Assembly: GCF_001625305.1 (NCBI RefSeq) | Contig: NW_017802403.1 | Location: 605,741 to 669,740, forward strand | Source of the DNA: Branchiostoma belcheri | Lineage: Eukaryota; Chordata; Leptocardii; Amphioxiformes; Branchiostomatidae | Length of the DNA: 64,000 nucleotides | Direction: 5' to 3' | Part shown: one piece after another, positions 22,530 through 44,887 of the stretch | Layout of the letters: every line of letters begins with the position of its first letter | Position numbering within the stretch: position 1 is the stretch's first letter | Translations under genes and position numbers: made by a program | Notes under the pieces: generated by a model | What the model was told of the DNA's origin: nothing | The model's database searches: none | What the model saw: the letters and a program-made list of their open reading frames with translations, nothing else

Positions 22530-23666
22530 TTACATACTTGCAGTGCCATTGTCTCCTGCCTGCTGATACACAAAGAGGATATCTTCATCCGTACCGTAAC
22601 TCTTTCTGGCATCCTCAAAACTCTGAAGTGAGCAGCAGCACAGATCAGTAGCCAGGCCTGGATTTCTATATAGAATACCTTCCTCACTGTACCCACAAAC
22701 AACAATGAAATGTCCCTGGTAGCCTGACTTGTCAAATTTTTCTCTAGTGTCTACATTAGTAGGGTTTTTGTTTGAATCTGCTTTAGTGTCAGATTTCTCT
22801 TCCAATGTTTGGTTATCCTCACACTTATTTTGATCCGTAACAGAAATTTCAGCAGTAGCGTGTAAGCTTTCGTCAGTCTCTTCTTCGAGAGGCACTTTTG
22901 CAACTTCTTTACCGTCGTCAGAGTCAGAGAGATTCTTGGCAACGCTTCTTACTTCTTTGTTTAGTTCCGAAGCCACAAAAACTTCTTCTTCATCTAAGTC
23001 TTCTGATAAACAAGACCATAACATGTAGCAAGGCCAGCAGCAGCAAGCTTTTTCCTCGTTGCACCAAACACAGTGAAGTTTTGAGGAGTCGACCAAAACA
23101 ATGGCCGCGTTTCCTTTTGTTAGATGTTCCTGTATTTGCTGTATTGTTACGGTCTTTTTCTCCGTACGTATTCCCAACGATGCAGCGTTGGTGAAGAGGT
23201 GGTTAACTCTCTGTTTGTCTTTGTCGAAGTTGTCGAGATAGTAGCTCTCTTGTTGGTAGCCGCTGTCTACCCCGAGAGTTCGCGTACAGAGGAGATGGGG
23301 GATGTTATAGTGCGCCATGATCCACGCGAGATCCACCGTCCACACGCTGCAGCCCACGTCCATCTTTTCGCAGAGCGCGCGGAAGTTGTCGGCGGACGGC
23401 GGGGACGGTAGGACGTGTCTGAGAACCATCCGCGTACACGCCAGCCCGCAGTCCCACTCAAAGTGTTGCTGTATGTGCGGGACGTTTAGAAGAACTTGTT
23501 GAACGCCTGACGGCTTTCGGCTTCCTTCTTGGCAAGAACTGTTGTCAGAAGAAGTGTTGACAACAAGCGGTGGATCAGAGCTGGAGGCAGGTTGGTTATC
23601 GGGTTGAGAGGTTTCATCTTTGCTTTGCTGGGTGGAGTTTTTCACATCATCACAGAATTCATCCAT
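22530..23666 (-). CDS. GUCD1: GUCD1-like (guanylylate cyclase domain family) protein
   Basis: A single 378-codon open frame. Start is ATG at 23666 (MDEFCDDVKN), with an in-frame TGA upstream. Residues 1-53 are a low-complexity Ser/Gln/Asp leader. The conserved domain starts at about 57: HIQQHFEWDCGLACTRMVLR (Cys73, Cys77), SVWTVDLAWIM, RTLGVDSGY, RVNHLF, NAAIVLVDSSKLHC, then GYQGHFIVVCGY (His319), RNPG and SYGTDEDILFVY. These match the vertebrate GUCD1 order closely. The Cys/His/Asn layout recalls peptidase C39 folds, which is inference. Residues about 221-313 are an acidic Ser/Thr/Glu-rich insertion where vertebrate proteins have a short Cys-rich link. The family's molecular role is poorly defined. 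No intron interrupts the frame; vertebrate genes have several. Confidence 0.93.
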   Translation of the reverse strand: MDEFCDDVKNSTQQSKDETSQPDNQPASSSDPPLVVNTSSDNSSCQEGSRKPSGVQQVLLNVPHIQQHFEWDCGLACTRMVLRHVLPSPPSADNFRALCEKMDVGCSVWTVDLAWIMAHYNIPHLLCTRTLGVDSGYQQESYYLDNFDKDKQRVNHLFTNAASLGIRTEKKTVTIQQIQEHLTKGNAAIVLVDSSKLHCVWCNEEKACCCWPCYMLWSCLSEDLDEEEVFVASELNKEVRSVAKNLSDSDDGKEVAKVPLEEETDESLHATAEISVTDQNKCEDNQTLEEKSDTKADSNKNPTNVDTREKFDKSGYQGHFIVVCGYSEEGILYRNPGLATDLCCCSLQSFEDARKSYGTDEDILFVYQQAGDNGTASM

Positions 23667-23947
23667 GTTAAAAGTCACACAAAAGATTACTTTTAGTTCA
23701 TGTTTATGTTGACAATCTTGATGTTGTCACTGTTATTATAAGGATGCCACCAGCAGATGTCTGAAGATGAGACATTAGACAGAAATAGTGGAATCAAACC
23801 ACTTTTAGCTGACTTTAGCTGGTCCAGTGTAGACTGTAAGGTGGAAATGCTGAATCCTGTAATAGAAAATACAGACATATATCATAACTTGTCAATAGAA
23901 TTTAAATCAAGACATACAATTACAAATGTACATACACATACAGGTAC

Positions 23948-24346
23948 CAGGGTTGGACAAGTCCCATTGCCCACTTCCCCAGGGCAAGTAAAAGTACTGT
24001 TTGGGCAAGTGAATATCCCCCTGTACTTGCTCGACTGGGCAAGTAAATTTTTTGAAAGCGAAGTATAGCAGCTATGGTGTTTGGAGCAAAATTACTCATC
24101 ATTTTGCCATAATGATATGATATCAATGCCCTTGTCAGAAAATCCATTGCAAGTCACAAACCACCTTATTTTGATAACTCTAAAAATAAAATAATTTCCT
24201 TGCTGGTAGTAAAAATTTTACTATGTAAAATTATGCATGTAAAAATGTCGTGTATATTTGGGGCAAGTGAAAAGTTAGTTCCGGCAAGTGGAAATCATGT
24301 ACTTGCCCGATAGGGCACTGTATTTTTGAAAACTTGTCCAACCCTG
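23948..24346. mobile_element. hAT-style MITE, CAGGGTTGGACAAGT ends
   Basis: Left CAGGGTTGGACAAGT and right ACTTGTCCAACCCTG are perfect inverted repeats. The interior repeats gggcaagtgaa and cttgcccga words. An 8-bp target duplication could not be confirmed. It lies just upstream of GUCD1, probably in a 5' leader intron. Confidence 0.8.
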
Positions 24347-24673
24347 GGTAGACCATTTTATTTCCTAATTTATATGAATTTAGCCATATTTATGATGTGC
24401 TAGTACTTGTGGTTAACCATAATTTTTGAAGTAGGGTATATGGAATATAAGAATTGGCCACCAGGAGGCCCAAAATCAAATCTGCATGTCATTTACTGTG
24501 AACTGTTATAACTGAAAAATAATCTTCATGGCAAGGTTATGACATCCTATTAAATGACACACTCTAATTCTTCTGTGACCGGGGTCCGTGGTAGTGCGTG
24601 TAAAAAAAAGTAATGAAACTTTGAAAAAGTCTGACTCTGACCTGACTCAGAGTTTCAGTTTACGGCAAGGACT

Positions 24674-24960
24674 GGGGTCGTGTGGCGCAGCGGTAGCGCA
24701 TTCGGCTCAGGACCTAGAGGTCCCGAGTTCGATCCCCACCCATGTCACCGATCTTGTGCCCTTGGGAAAGGCACTTTACACGACTTTCCTCACTTCACTC
24801 AGGTGTAAATGAGTACCTAGCTTCGGTTAGGGACGTCCCTCGGATAGGACGTTAAATGGAGGTCCCCTGTTTGGGAGAGCCACACCCCACGCACGCTAAA
24901 GAACCCGCCACACTTATCGAAAAGAGTAGGGGATCTTCCCGGTGTGAGTGGATCAAACAT
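24674..24960 (+). mobile_element. tRNA-derived SINE
   Basis: Head GGGGTCGTGTGGCGCAGCGG with an A box, B box GAGTTCGATCC, then the core ccttgggaaaggcactttac, acgactttcctcac and cttcggttagggac. A longer 3' part with cacgcacgctaaagaacc follows. It is oriented opposite to GUCD1. Confidence 0.85.
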
Positions 24961-25379
24961 TACAGTCTTGTGTACGTCTTCTACGTACCGTGCTTGGAGT
25001 CCTCAGCCTATTGAGGTTAAGCACGTAATATGGAAGAAGAAGAAGAAGAAGAAGAAGGACAACAAGACTCAAGAGTTCACATTTCTCATATAATTGTTGC
25101 CAAAACATGCTGCGAAATGATATCAGATACAAACATAGCTGACAAGAAAGCTGTAAGAAGTGGACTCTATGTTCCGGGAGAAGGTTTAGGACATTTGCGT
25201 GTTGATTTCTTATGAAACTTGAAAGGTTTTGTTGTTGTTGTTGCCCCCCTCCCCCCACTTTTTTCGTCGTCGCCCCCCTCCCCCAATATTTTTGTCTATT
25301 TCGGGTTGGCGATCGAGTTTCTTTCAGAAAACTGAGCCAGTGACATTACAGTGTAAAGACAAACTTTTCAAGAACGCTA

Positions 25380-26685
25380 AGATAACACCAAAAACATAAT
25401 ACGTCGACACTTACCGCAAAGTTTGAAGAAAACTTGCATAAATCCCTAGCACAGTCGCTGTGTGCTCTCTCTCTTTCAAACTGCAGTACTACTCCATTCC
25501 GCCACGCGTCTCTCATAAACAGTATAGAATCTGCGAGCAAAGGCTACATATTCTTTCCCTTCAAGTGTTCAATGTAGTGTAAATGGGTTAGCTTCCAAGT
25601 TACTTTACCCCTACTTTTATATGAAAGAAATGGAACGTCTAAACTGTAAACCCAACAATGCTCAGTTCCAGAACAACTACGTTTTTCGAACATTCGAACC
25701 TGGTAACGGTTCGCCAAACATGTGCACAGTCTAGAAAACACTAACGTTCGAACCGGACGTCCTTTTTGTTGGCTCCTGATTTACCGAAGTTTTCTGGCCC
25801 ATAACACCACACATCGCCGTTTAACCAGTTAACATGCGAGTTACGGGAGAGAAGATGCTGTACGCTGACCAGTGGGGGCAAGGTACGGCGAAATCGGTCA
25901 AAGATTTGACCAAACAGAGTCAGTCTCTTCACAAAGAAGAGCGAGAGAAGTGAAACACAGACAGGTTCTTCACCACTTCGTGTCAGATAACCCCGTATCT
26001 TCCAGATGTCATTATATAAGGCTGAAATTACGTCATGTTAGTGAACGATTTCTTGATATATCATGTTACCACACTGTCACGTGGGGCTTTTGGCCTTCCT
26101 ACGGGGGTACGGATCATAGAAATTGGCCAAAAAAAGTGCACAAGAATCAGTGTCCAGCTCTAATCAAGTAGGCACATAAACTCAACGGTGGCTGAACTAC
26201 CATTGTCAATCTAGCTCCCCTCCCCCCATCTATATATATATTTTACTGTTTTGAACCCACGTTTAGTCTACTGAAGGCTATGGAGATGCTTCTAAAAGTA
26301 GTTTACAAACACACCAAACTCACACTTACTCCCATTCGTGATCACCGGGAATTTTCTACGGCCTCCACTCTCTTACATAGCTGTGCCCACGTGTTTTGTT
26401 TGTTTTAGAAACAATTTATAAAGTTTAGATTGATTGCCCTGGTAGAAATCCATCCCTGCAAAATGTGTTGTTTGTCCCACAGTCTTTCTTCTTTCCTAGA
26501 ACTGTGTAAATGTAACCGCTCTTTTGCCCAACAAGACACGAATTCAAACTTGTAGTTTCTAAAGTATTTCGTATAGATATCTGCATCACTATTTGTCCAT
26601 CCCTAGATGTAAAAGCTGATTTTTTACTCTCAAGAATGTTAACCTAAGTAGTGTCATGTTAGAAACTCTAACGTGTGATATTTTC
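25380..26685. promoter_or_regulatory. Divergent promoter region between GUCD1 and the next gene
   Basis: On the minus strand a GGTAAGT donor near 25413 could close a 5' leader exon of GUCD1. The plus-strand gene starts at 26686. The stretch is more CpG-rich than its neighbours and shows no coding frame that I trust. No TATA box stands out. A shared promoter is inferred only from head-to-head layout. Confidence 0.35.
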
Positions 26686-38023
<11,338 letters not shown>

Positions 38024-38426
38024 CACAGCTGCAGTGTTACATGCAGTACACGGATGTGTCGCCTTGTGGCACTGTTTGCCACAGACTGATAGCATGTTTG
38101 CTACTCCACAAACATTGTTAGTGGTTGATCTATAAACCACCAAACGTAGCAAGGAATAAGGAAAGGATTGTCTGTGGGCACAGAATCTAAAACTTGAATA
38201 TATTTTTATACATATATACATATCAAGTGCAAATATTCATTTTCATCAATGAAATTACAACAAGACGATGGACCTCAAATTATAATTTTTCCTATGGAAT
38301 ATAATTTTCCGACTAAAGTGCAATATAAACAGCCAGAGCGGGAACGTTTTAGCGGCTGAATATAAAAACAAAAGCTGCTGAAAATTGAATAAACCCTTTG
38401 TAGCAGGTATTGCTTTGTTTTTGGTT

Positions 38427-38505
38427 GTGTGTGTGTGTGAGTGAGTGTGTGTGTGTGTTTGTGCGCACGCATGCCACTGTGTGTGTGTGTGCACCTGTGT
38501 GTTCC
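38427..38505. repeat. (GT)n-rich tract
   Basis: Interrupted GT repeats ending just before a TTCCTAG acceptor at 38513. Confidence 0.9.
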
Positions 38506-39074
38506 TAGAAAGGAAGAAACAAAAAGAGAAGAATCTCAAGAAGTCAGAGAGCACTTCTGACTCGGAGAGACCTAAGAAGAAGAAAAAGAAAAAGCTTGAC
38601 CTTTCTGATTCCATAGAAAAGAAACCCCAAAAGGCTGACATTAAAGACTCAACGATTAACTCTAAGTCTAGCTCCAAGACAGATGTCAAGTCTGAAAAGA
38701 AGGCAAAGAAGAGAAAGTACAGGGAAATAGAAGAAGTAAAAGTAGATAAGCAACCATCTTCATCAGAACCCAAAGCTAAGAAAGACAAAAAGAAAGAAAA
38801 AAAGAAAAACACCAAAGACAATGCTGAAAACAAGGAACATGTTAACGGTGCGACATCCTCAATCACTGTGAAACAGGAAGTCAGTAAAGAAAAGGTCCCA
38901 TCTAAAAGTCTTCAGAAAGTTTGGACTATGGCATGTACACAAACAATGGCAAGACAAAACAGTACGGATCTGTGGAGTACACAAATGTAGGGTTCAACTA
39001 TGACAGCAGTGGTGACGACAATGTGACGGTTGTGAGTGTGAAAGAGGGGAACCCAGATGGACTGGGAGAATTGG

Positions 39075-39612
39075 GCCGTGTTTAAGTGAAATCACCCAAG
39101 GCGGTTTACATGTGGTTTCCCCTGAAGCCGGTTTCAAGTGGCTCCATCTGAACGCTCAGAAATCACATTGAAAGCGCCTTGATCCCAAGCCACTTCTAGA
39201 GGTGGTTTAGAATCGGTTTTCCCGCATCGCGATTTGCGTCTGAACGCAATGTGATTTCAATGTAACTTCGCCTGGTCATGGATTACGGGGTGATATTTCT
39301 TTATTTATAAGCAGTGCCAACTTTTACGTGGCAGCAACTTAAAGAGCAGTAATGGTCAAATAATGGGTCCGTTCTAGGGCGAGCTACACCGCCTCTGGCG
39401 GGACCACGTCGGCATTCGGCCGAGATACGCTGAGAGGGGGGCATCAGCAAGCAGGTCGTTGACCTCTGACATTAATAGCACGCCACCTTGCGTGTTATCA
39501 TCAAGCAGCAATAAATGTAGCTCAAGCGAATTGTGATCGGATACGGTTTCACCAGATGTGAGGAATGTGAGTTACCCGAATCGCGGTTTGGGTGACTCCA
39601 CTTAAACACGGC
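39075..39612. mobile_element. MITE with GCCGTGTTTAAGTG ends
   Basis: Ends GCCGTGTTTAAGTG and CACTTAAACACGGC are perfect inverted repeats. The interior includes further inverted words (ggcggtttac, gccggtttcaagtgg, gaatcgcggtttggg). It is flanked by two copies of a coding segment of about 75 bp. Confidence 0.85.
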
Positions 39613-40136
39613 TTATGACAACAGTGGTGACGACAATGTGACGGTTGTGAGTGTTAAAGAGGGGAACCCAGATGGACTGGGAGAATTGGAGAGAGAGAAG
39701 AGAAGAGAGCTGCAGAAAGATGAAGAAACAGTGACAGGGAAGAGAGAAGATGAACAGAAAGAAAAAAAATCAAGGGAACCGAAGTGAGTATTCATTCAAC
39801 ATATAGGCCTAATGTTGTTATCTTTAGGCCAGAAAAAAATCAACCAATCCTAGGCTTGTTTTCTTGATTGCTTGATTGAATGCAAGATGAAGACACAAAA
39901 ATGCAAAGCAGTTACATGCAAATTAGATTTAATTCACATATGTTGCGTACCATAGATACATGTCAGAGAGCTTTAGTCTTCTCAGTTAGGAAAGAAATAT
40001 CTTAGTTTGCTATGGTAGTACAAACTTGCATTGATAAGTTAGATAAAGGGTGTTATATAAGAGAGAAATTTTAACTATATGTCAATGTTTTTGCTGACTT
40101 CTTTTATTTTCTAATCTTTCAGTCACCAACATAGTG

Positions 40137-40559
40137 GAGCAGATAATTTTGGTGTCTCTAGCACTCTAGTCTCTAGCCGGTGCACAATTTGCTCTAACTT
40201 GGAGTCCAAGGACGCTGATTTGACTTTTGGCGCCCCCTAGCGTAATCACTTTGAGCAAATTGTGCACCGGCAAAAACGCCTCTGCAGTTCCAACGCAAGT
40301 TGCTAGAGACACAAATTTACGTCACTTCTTCCTTACTTTAATAGCTTTCTACCACATAAAAATCATGACTGTAGCATGTTTAGAACAGGAAATATAAATC
40401 CCGGAACGTCGGCTGCAGTACCAAAAAGCGCCGCTAGGGGGCGCCAAAAGTCAAATCAAGTGGCCCGCGTACTTTTTCAAAAGAGTAATGTCTCATGAGT
40501 ATTTGTACCAAGTTTGGTGCTTGTATCTCAAAGTGAAAAATTATTTCAGTTATCTGCTC
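40137..40559. mobile_element. MITE with GAGCAGATAA ends
   Basis: Left GAGCAGATAATTTTGGTG and right AAATTATTTCAGTTATCTGCTC are inverted. An inner palindrome CCGGTGCACAATTTGCTC / GAGCAAATTGTGCACCGG lies in the left half. The gccgctagggggcgcc word near the right end also occurs near 10370. Confidence 0.7.
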
Positions 40560-41240
40560 AACTAAGTGGTCCATTGCCTCGCTTGGTAGTGTAGAGAGGC
40601 AGCAGAAATTCTTCAGGCTCCTAGGAGGCATGAAGAGCACCCCTGACAAGGACAACCAATCAGGTGACAAGAGGAAAACCCCACTGGGACACAACCAATC
40701 ACCTTTCAGTTTCAAGAAATCAACCAGCCAATCAAATTTCAGTTCAGGCTCACCCCATTCCAGGATGGCCATGGATAAGTCCCAAGAGTCTAGCGTAAAC
40801 AAAATGCTAGAAACACAGTTTCAAACAACAATGGACAGGAAAGTCACCAAAGGAAAGGATTGGGATATATTGCCCAAGAAGATCCAAAAACTAAGTCATT
40901 CTTTTTTGATAAGAATGCTTCTAAATCCATTAAATTTGATAATTAACATAGTTTAGAAGCAGTAAAAGACTGTTGCACAAAATTAAAAAAAAACATCTTG
41001 AAAGAAAAAAATTCAGTCCGAAGTCAGTTTACCATCAAATAGCAAGGATTTACTAGCATCCGGACTATAAGCATTACAACTCAACTTTGAGCTGTGCAAA
41101 ATCTGTAATTTAGTGTAAATCTATTTGTGCCTTGTCTGTTCGTCAAACTTGAAAGACATAGTTTGTATTTGAAAGCTGTATTGTTGTATACACACATGTA
41201 GGATTTCACTTAGTGGACAGCCAAATGAGTACTTGTAGAT

Positions 41241-41490
41241 TAGCCTCTACCAGGCTTGGGGAGGCGGCTGGAAAGAGTAGAAATCGGCCAAATAGAGAAA
41301 TAAGCAAACCAAGGGAGTTTGTCCGTTGAGAGAACATTTCGCCGCACCCCATTTTGCNNNNNNNNNNNNNNNNNNNNCCCATTTTGCGGCGAAATGTTCT
41401 CTCAACGGACAAACTCCCTCGGTATGCTTTTTTCTCTATTTGGCCGATTTCTACTCTTTCCAGCCGCCTCCCCAAGCCTGGTAGAGGCTA
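41241..41490. mobile_element. Foldback element with an N gap at its centre
   Basis: Left arm TAGCCTCTACCAGGCTTGGG to gagaacatttcgccgc is the reverse complement of the right arm over about 115 bp. A 20-N gap (41358-41377) sits at the symmetry centre. Related copies are at 42552-42679 and 61160-61392. Confidence 0.85.
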
Positions 41491-41910
41491 CTAGTAGATG
41501 GTAATAAAATGCGCAAAAATTACATTTTTTAATTTTTTTTGAATCAGTTCTTCTGTTTTTGTGAACAATCGTGACATTAAGCAATAAAATAGGAAAAGTG
41601 ATACAAGTAATTTGAAAAAAAAAATGTCCTTGTTTTGTTAAATAAATATTAGACCTGACTAGTTTTTGTATTTCACAATTCACGTCATGTAACGTTATAT
41701 GTACATGTTCAACTGCATGACTTTATGTAAACCCTGTAAAACAGCTATAAAAGAATTTTTGGATATATTATAAATATAAGAATTACAAATTACTGTATCT
41801 CTAGGCTCATCTTTGTTCTACTAGAGGATCCAAAGACTAAAATCATTTTTCATTGATAAGAATGCTTCTATACATCCAATAAATTTGTAAATTAACACAA
41901 TGATAGAGTA

Positions 41911-42444
41911 AGACCATGGCAAGTAAATTTAATGGATGACATCCTCTGCAGACTCCAAATCTAATGTGATAGGGTGAAAACAAAAGAAGGCGGGCACAAA
42001 AAAACAAGATTTCTACATTTTCAAATTTTGACATCATAAACCTTGTTAAGAAATGATACAGATAGTGTGCTAGGTTTACTGCCAACTATTATAATATCCA
42101 TTTCTCACTGAAACAACTTTGAAAAATAAGTTTTTAATCGTTGTACAAATGGTTTTCATTCAGTGGGAACATCACATGTACACAGCCACCATCACATATA
42201 AAAGGAATGAAATACATCACTGGCATAAAAGTAAAAGACAAAACATTAAATCAGAGCCTTGTCTTGCCTCCTCTCTTCATATTTATCTGTTATCCACGTT
42301 CCGGCATGGAAACAGACGTCTTTGCCCATTTTTGGCATGTTGGCCACTGTCAGAAGCCAAAAAAAATTTGTTTCTTTTTTTTCGAAATCAGGTGAAAATC
42401 AATGCGCGCGCTTATGTCATCCATAAAAAATACTTGCTGTGGCC
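41911..42444. mobile_element. GGCC-ended MITE, diverged copy
   Basis: Left end agaccatggcaagtaaattt and right end tacttgctgtggcc are degenerate inverted repeats. The body has gatgacatcctctgcagact and a gcgcgcgcttatgtcatcc right end. It supplies the uninterrupted reference for the nested pair at 31918. Confidence 0.75.
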
Positions 42445-42551
42445 GAAAGGACCGATGCTCAAAATGTGGAAAAAATATGTCGAAAAAATCAATTCTCCAG
42501 TCAAAATACACCTACAAAAAAGTGAAATCAGTCCTTAAATGACATAATACT

Positions 42552-42679
42552 TAGCCTCCACCAGTCTCCGTGAGGCGGCAAAGTGACTCTCTAGCGGACC
42601 AACTCCCCTGGCATGTAATCCCTCTACTTGGCCAATTTCTACTCTTTCCAGCCGCCTACCAAAGCCTGGCAGAGGCTAC
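42552..42679. repeat. Short copy of the TAGCCTCTACCAGGC foldback family
   Basis: Starts tagcctccaccag and ends agcctggcagaggcta, with ttctactctttccagccgcc inside. Confidence 0.7.
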
Positions 42680-43313
42680 ATAATACGAACATTCTTCATA
42701 AGTATAGAGGATATCTCAAGAGCAGCAACAATAGTTCCAGGATCAAATTCCTTTGCTAAGTAATGTTTACCTTTACGACTAACAAATTTCAAATTTTCTT
42801 CATTTGCATGAATCAAAATAGTTGATCTCATTCTTCACCCAAATAGCAGCCTAATTGACAGAATTCGAATTTTCATTAATTATGCAAATTCTGTCCTGAC
42901 ATATAATTTTTACAATTATTTTTTATGCTGCCTACACACCAAACATCGCACTGATCCGTCTACCGGTTCTTGAGTTATCCTCCTCCAAGTAGTTTTCAAG
43001 AAATGCTCCTGCAGTTCCAGAACAAGCTACAGGAGAAGCCAACGCAGAGCAAAGGTGACAATGTCCAGATCAGGAGATATCAAGACGGGAATTTCAGCTG
43101 CGGTACCATTACAAGCCGCTAGAGGTCTCGTCAAAACCTACTTACCAAATATCAAGATAATATACCCAAGCCTTCTTGAGAAATCGTGTTTACAGACAGA
43201 AAGCACAACGTTCGTGGCGAATGACTGCGAACAAACGGGAGGATCAAAGCAATACCTCCCAGTGGAAGGATATCTCCTTCCCCGGAGGTAGAAATGCATT
43301 CGTCCTATGATGG

Positions 43314-44887
43314 TTAACCCTCAAACACCCGAACGGGGTCCATTTGGACCCCAGACGTATATTTTTATGTGCTATAATTTTTTTTCTATTTTACAAAAAA
43401 TTCCTCCCGTGACTTTGTCAGTAAACCTCTTCTACAAATTCTCCTAATTTTTTTTGGAGATTGGCACAAATTTGTAAAAGTAACAACGGAAGTCTGATGT
43501 AAGACCGTCTGGGGTCCAAATGTATTTGCACTTTCCTACACACGAAATTGTTCGGATGTCCTCAATATGTCCTCATTATGCAGTTTGCCAAGTAACCTCA
43601 ACCTCAGGAATTATTTCATCAGGTTTTCAGAGGTTTGACAATTTGACAATCATATGAGGTCAAAGGTCAACACCATTATCATGCCTGCAGGCCTCATCCT
43701 ATTTTTGCATAAATTATTATGATAAGCTGAAATTTTTTAACACTTAATCATGCCAAAATAAACGTCTTAATATGTTTAAACAATATATATGTGCAAAGGT
43801 CACTGAAAGGATGCAAAAAGGAATATAAATTTGAAAGAATCACTACTTCCCAGGTGATCTACTTAAAACTGTCATCCAATCCCTTGTTCTATCCCACCTA
43901 GATTACTGTTCTACAATACTCTCCTCCACAACACAGACACAGCTAGACAAACTACAGTGTATGCAAAACCGAGCAGCTAGGCTTGCAGCGAACTCAACAC
44001 AACTCACTAGTTCTGACGATCTACACTCTAGGCTCAAGTGGCAATCTGTCAAGGAAAGAATGTACACCACCACCTTAAGTGCCTTCCACAAACTTGTCAA
44101 AGTCAAACAACCAAAGAGCACATATGACAGAGTTAGTACCACTCATATCTCACACCAACACAACACCAGATTGTCACACAGAGGAGGCTACACACTACCC
44201 AAACCCAGAACCAAAGCCCTGACTAGATCATTTCTTTACAGATGCACAAAAGCGTATAACACACTACCTAGTAACTTAATCACAACCGACTGTGCTGTAT
44301 TCAAAACAAGAATAAGAGATTGGGCTATGACTCAAAGCAAATCCTCACCATTGAGCCTATGGTGGTAACAAGCATAAGCTAAGCCTGATCTCTTATTGTA
44401 TAGAATATTTTATTTGATTTTGTATATTATTTTGTCTCTGCTGCTACCTTTCAGTTATTTAAATGGCTGATCAATTTGTTATATTTATCTTTTCTTTGGA
44501 ATTATGATCAGTTAGACATTATGTTCTATTCAGTTATCTAAGTTATTTATACCTTTGTTAATTTTGTTGGCACCTTTGTTGATTACATACAACTCTGAAT
44601 TATGTTCAGATTATTCTGTGCTTTTTTTTAGGTCGACCTCTGACCTCTCCTATTGATTTGAATTTACTCTATTGATTTGAAGTTACTTTATTATTTGTAA
44701 TCATCATTATGTACAAAGTTTTGTTATCTATGTTTTATTTTATTGACCCCAGGAAGAATAGTGCTTTTAAGCACTAATGGGGATCGGAATAAACAAACAA
44801 ACAAACAAACAAAGAAACCAAATGGGGTCCATTTGGACCCCGTTCGGGCATTAACGTCACAAAAAAGTTCGGGTGTTTGAGGGTTAA
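43314..44887. mobile_element. piggyBac-like element carrying a LINE fragment
   Basis: TTAA on both sides; ends CCCTCAAACACCCGAAC and GTTCGGGTGTTTGAGGG are perfect inverted repeats. Just inside the left end, GGGGTCCATTTGGACCCC forms a palindrome, repeated near the right end. The right TTAA contains the stop codon of the NHL gene. Confidence 0.85.
43850..44820 (+). mobile_element. LINE reverse-transcriptase C-terminal fragment
   Basis: An open frame to 44368 encodes LSHLDYCSTILSS, QNRAARLAANSTQL, RLKWQSVKERMYTTTLSAFH, HNTRLSHRGG and KAYNTLPSNL, the standard C-terminal block order of CR1/L2-type reverse transcriptases. A non-coding tail ends in an (AAAC)n run near 44790-44815. It is 5'-truncated and nested in the piggyBac-like element. 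Confidence 0.88.

Larger units (their letters stand above)
38514..40952 (+). pseudogene. Lys/Ser-rich coding remnant, broken
   Basis: From an acceptor at 38513 a frame runs RKKQKEKNLKKSESTSDS with many KKKKKK and SEKK runs, about 145 codons. The clear continuation (YGMYTNNGKTKQYGSVEYTN) lies one frame over, the switch falling around 38915-38930. At 39000-39074 a segment with GFNYDSSGDDNVTVVSV and GNPDGLGEL is interrupted by a MITE, then repeated at 39613-39690 and continued to EKKSREPK and a GTGAGT donor (39785). A later block at 40625-40950 encodes GDKRKTPLGHNQSPFSFKK and KGKDWDILPKK, again with a shift before DPKTKSFFFDKNASK. Phases between blocks do not match and no 5' exons were found. 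A nucleolar-type low-complexity protein is a guess; the gene is probably dead, or the assembly is damaged. Confidence 0.5.

Noticed and set aside
24674..24745. tRNA gene
   Set aside because: A and B boxes are present, but the same head plus core occurs in three places and continues into SINE body; no clean cloverleaf end.
38275..38866. Minus-strand Phe/Ser-rich frame
   Set aside because: Antisense shadow of the Lys-rich coding remnant.
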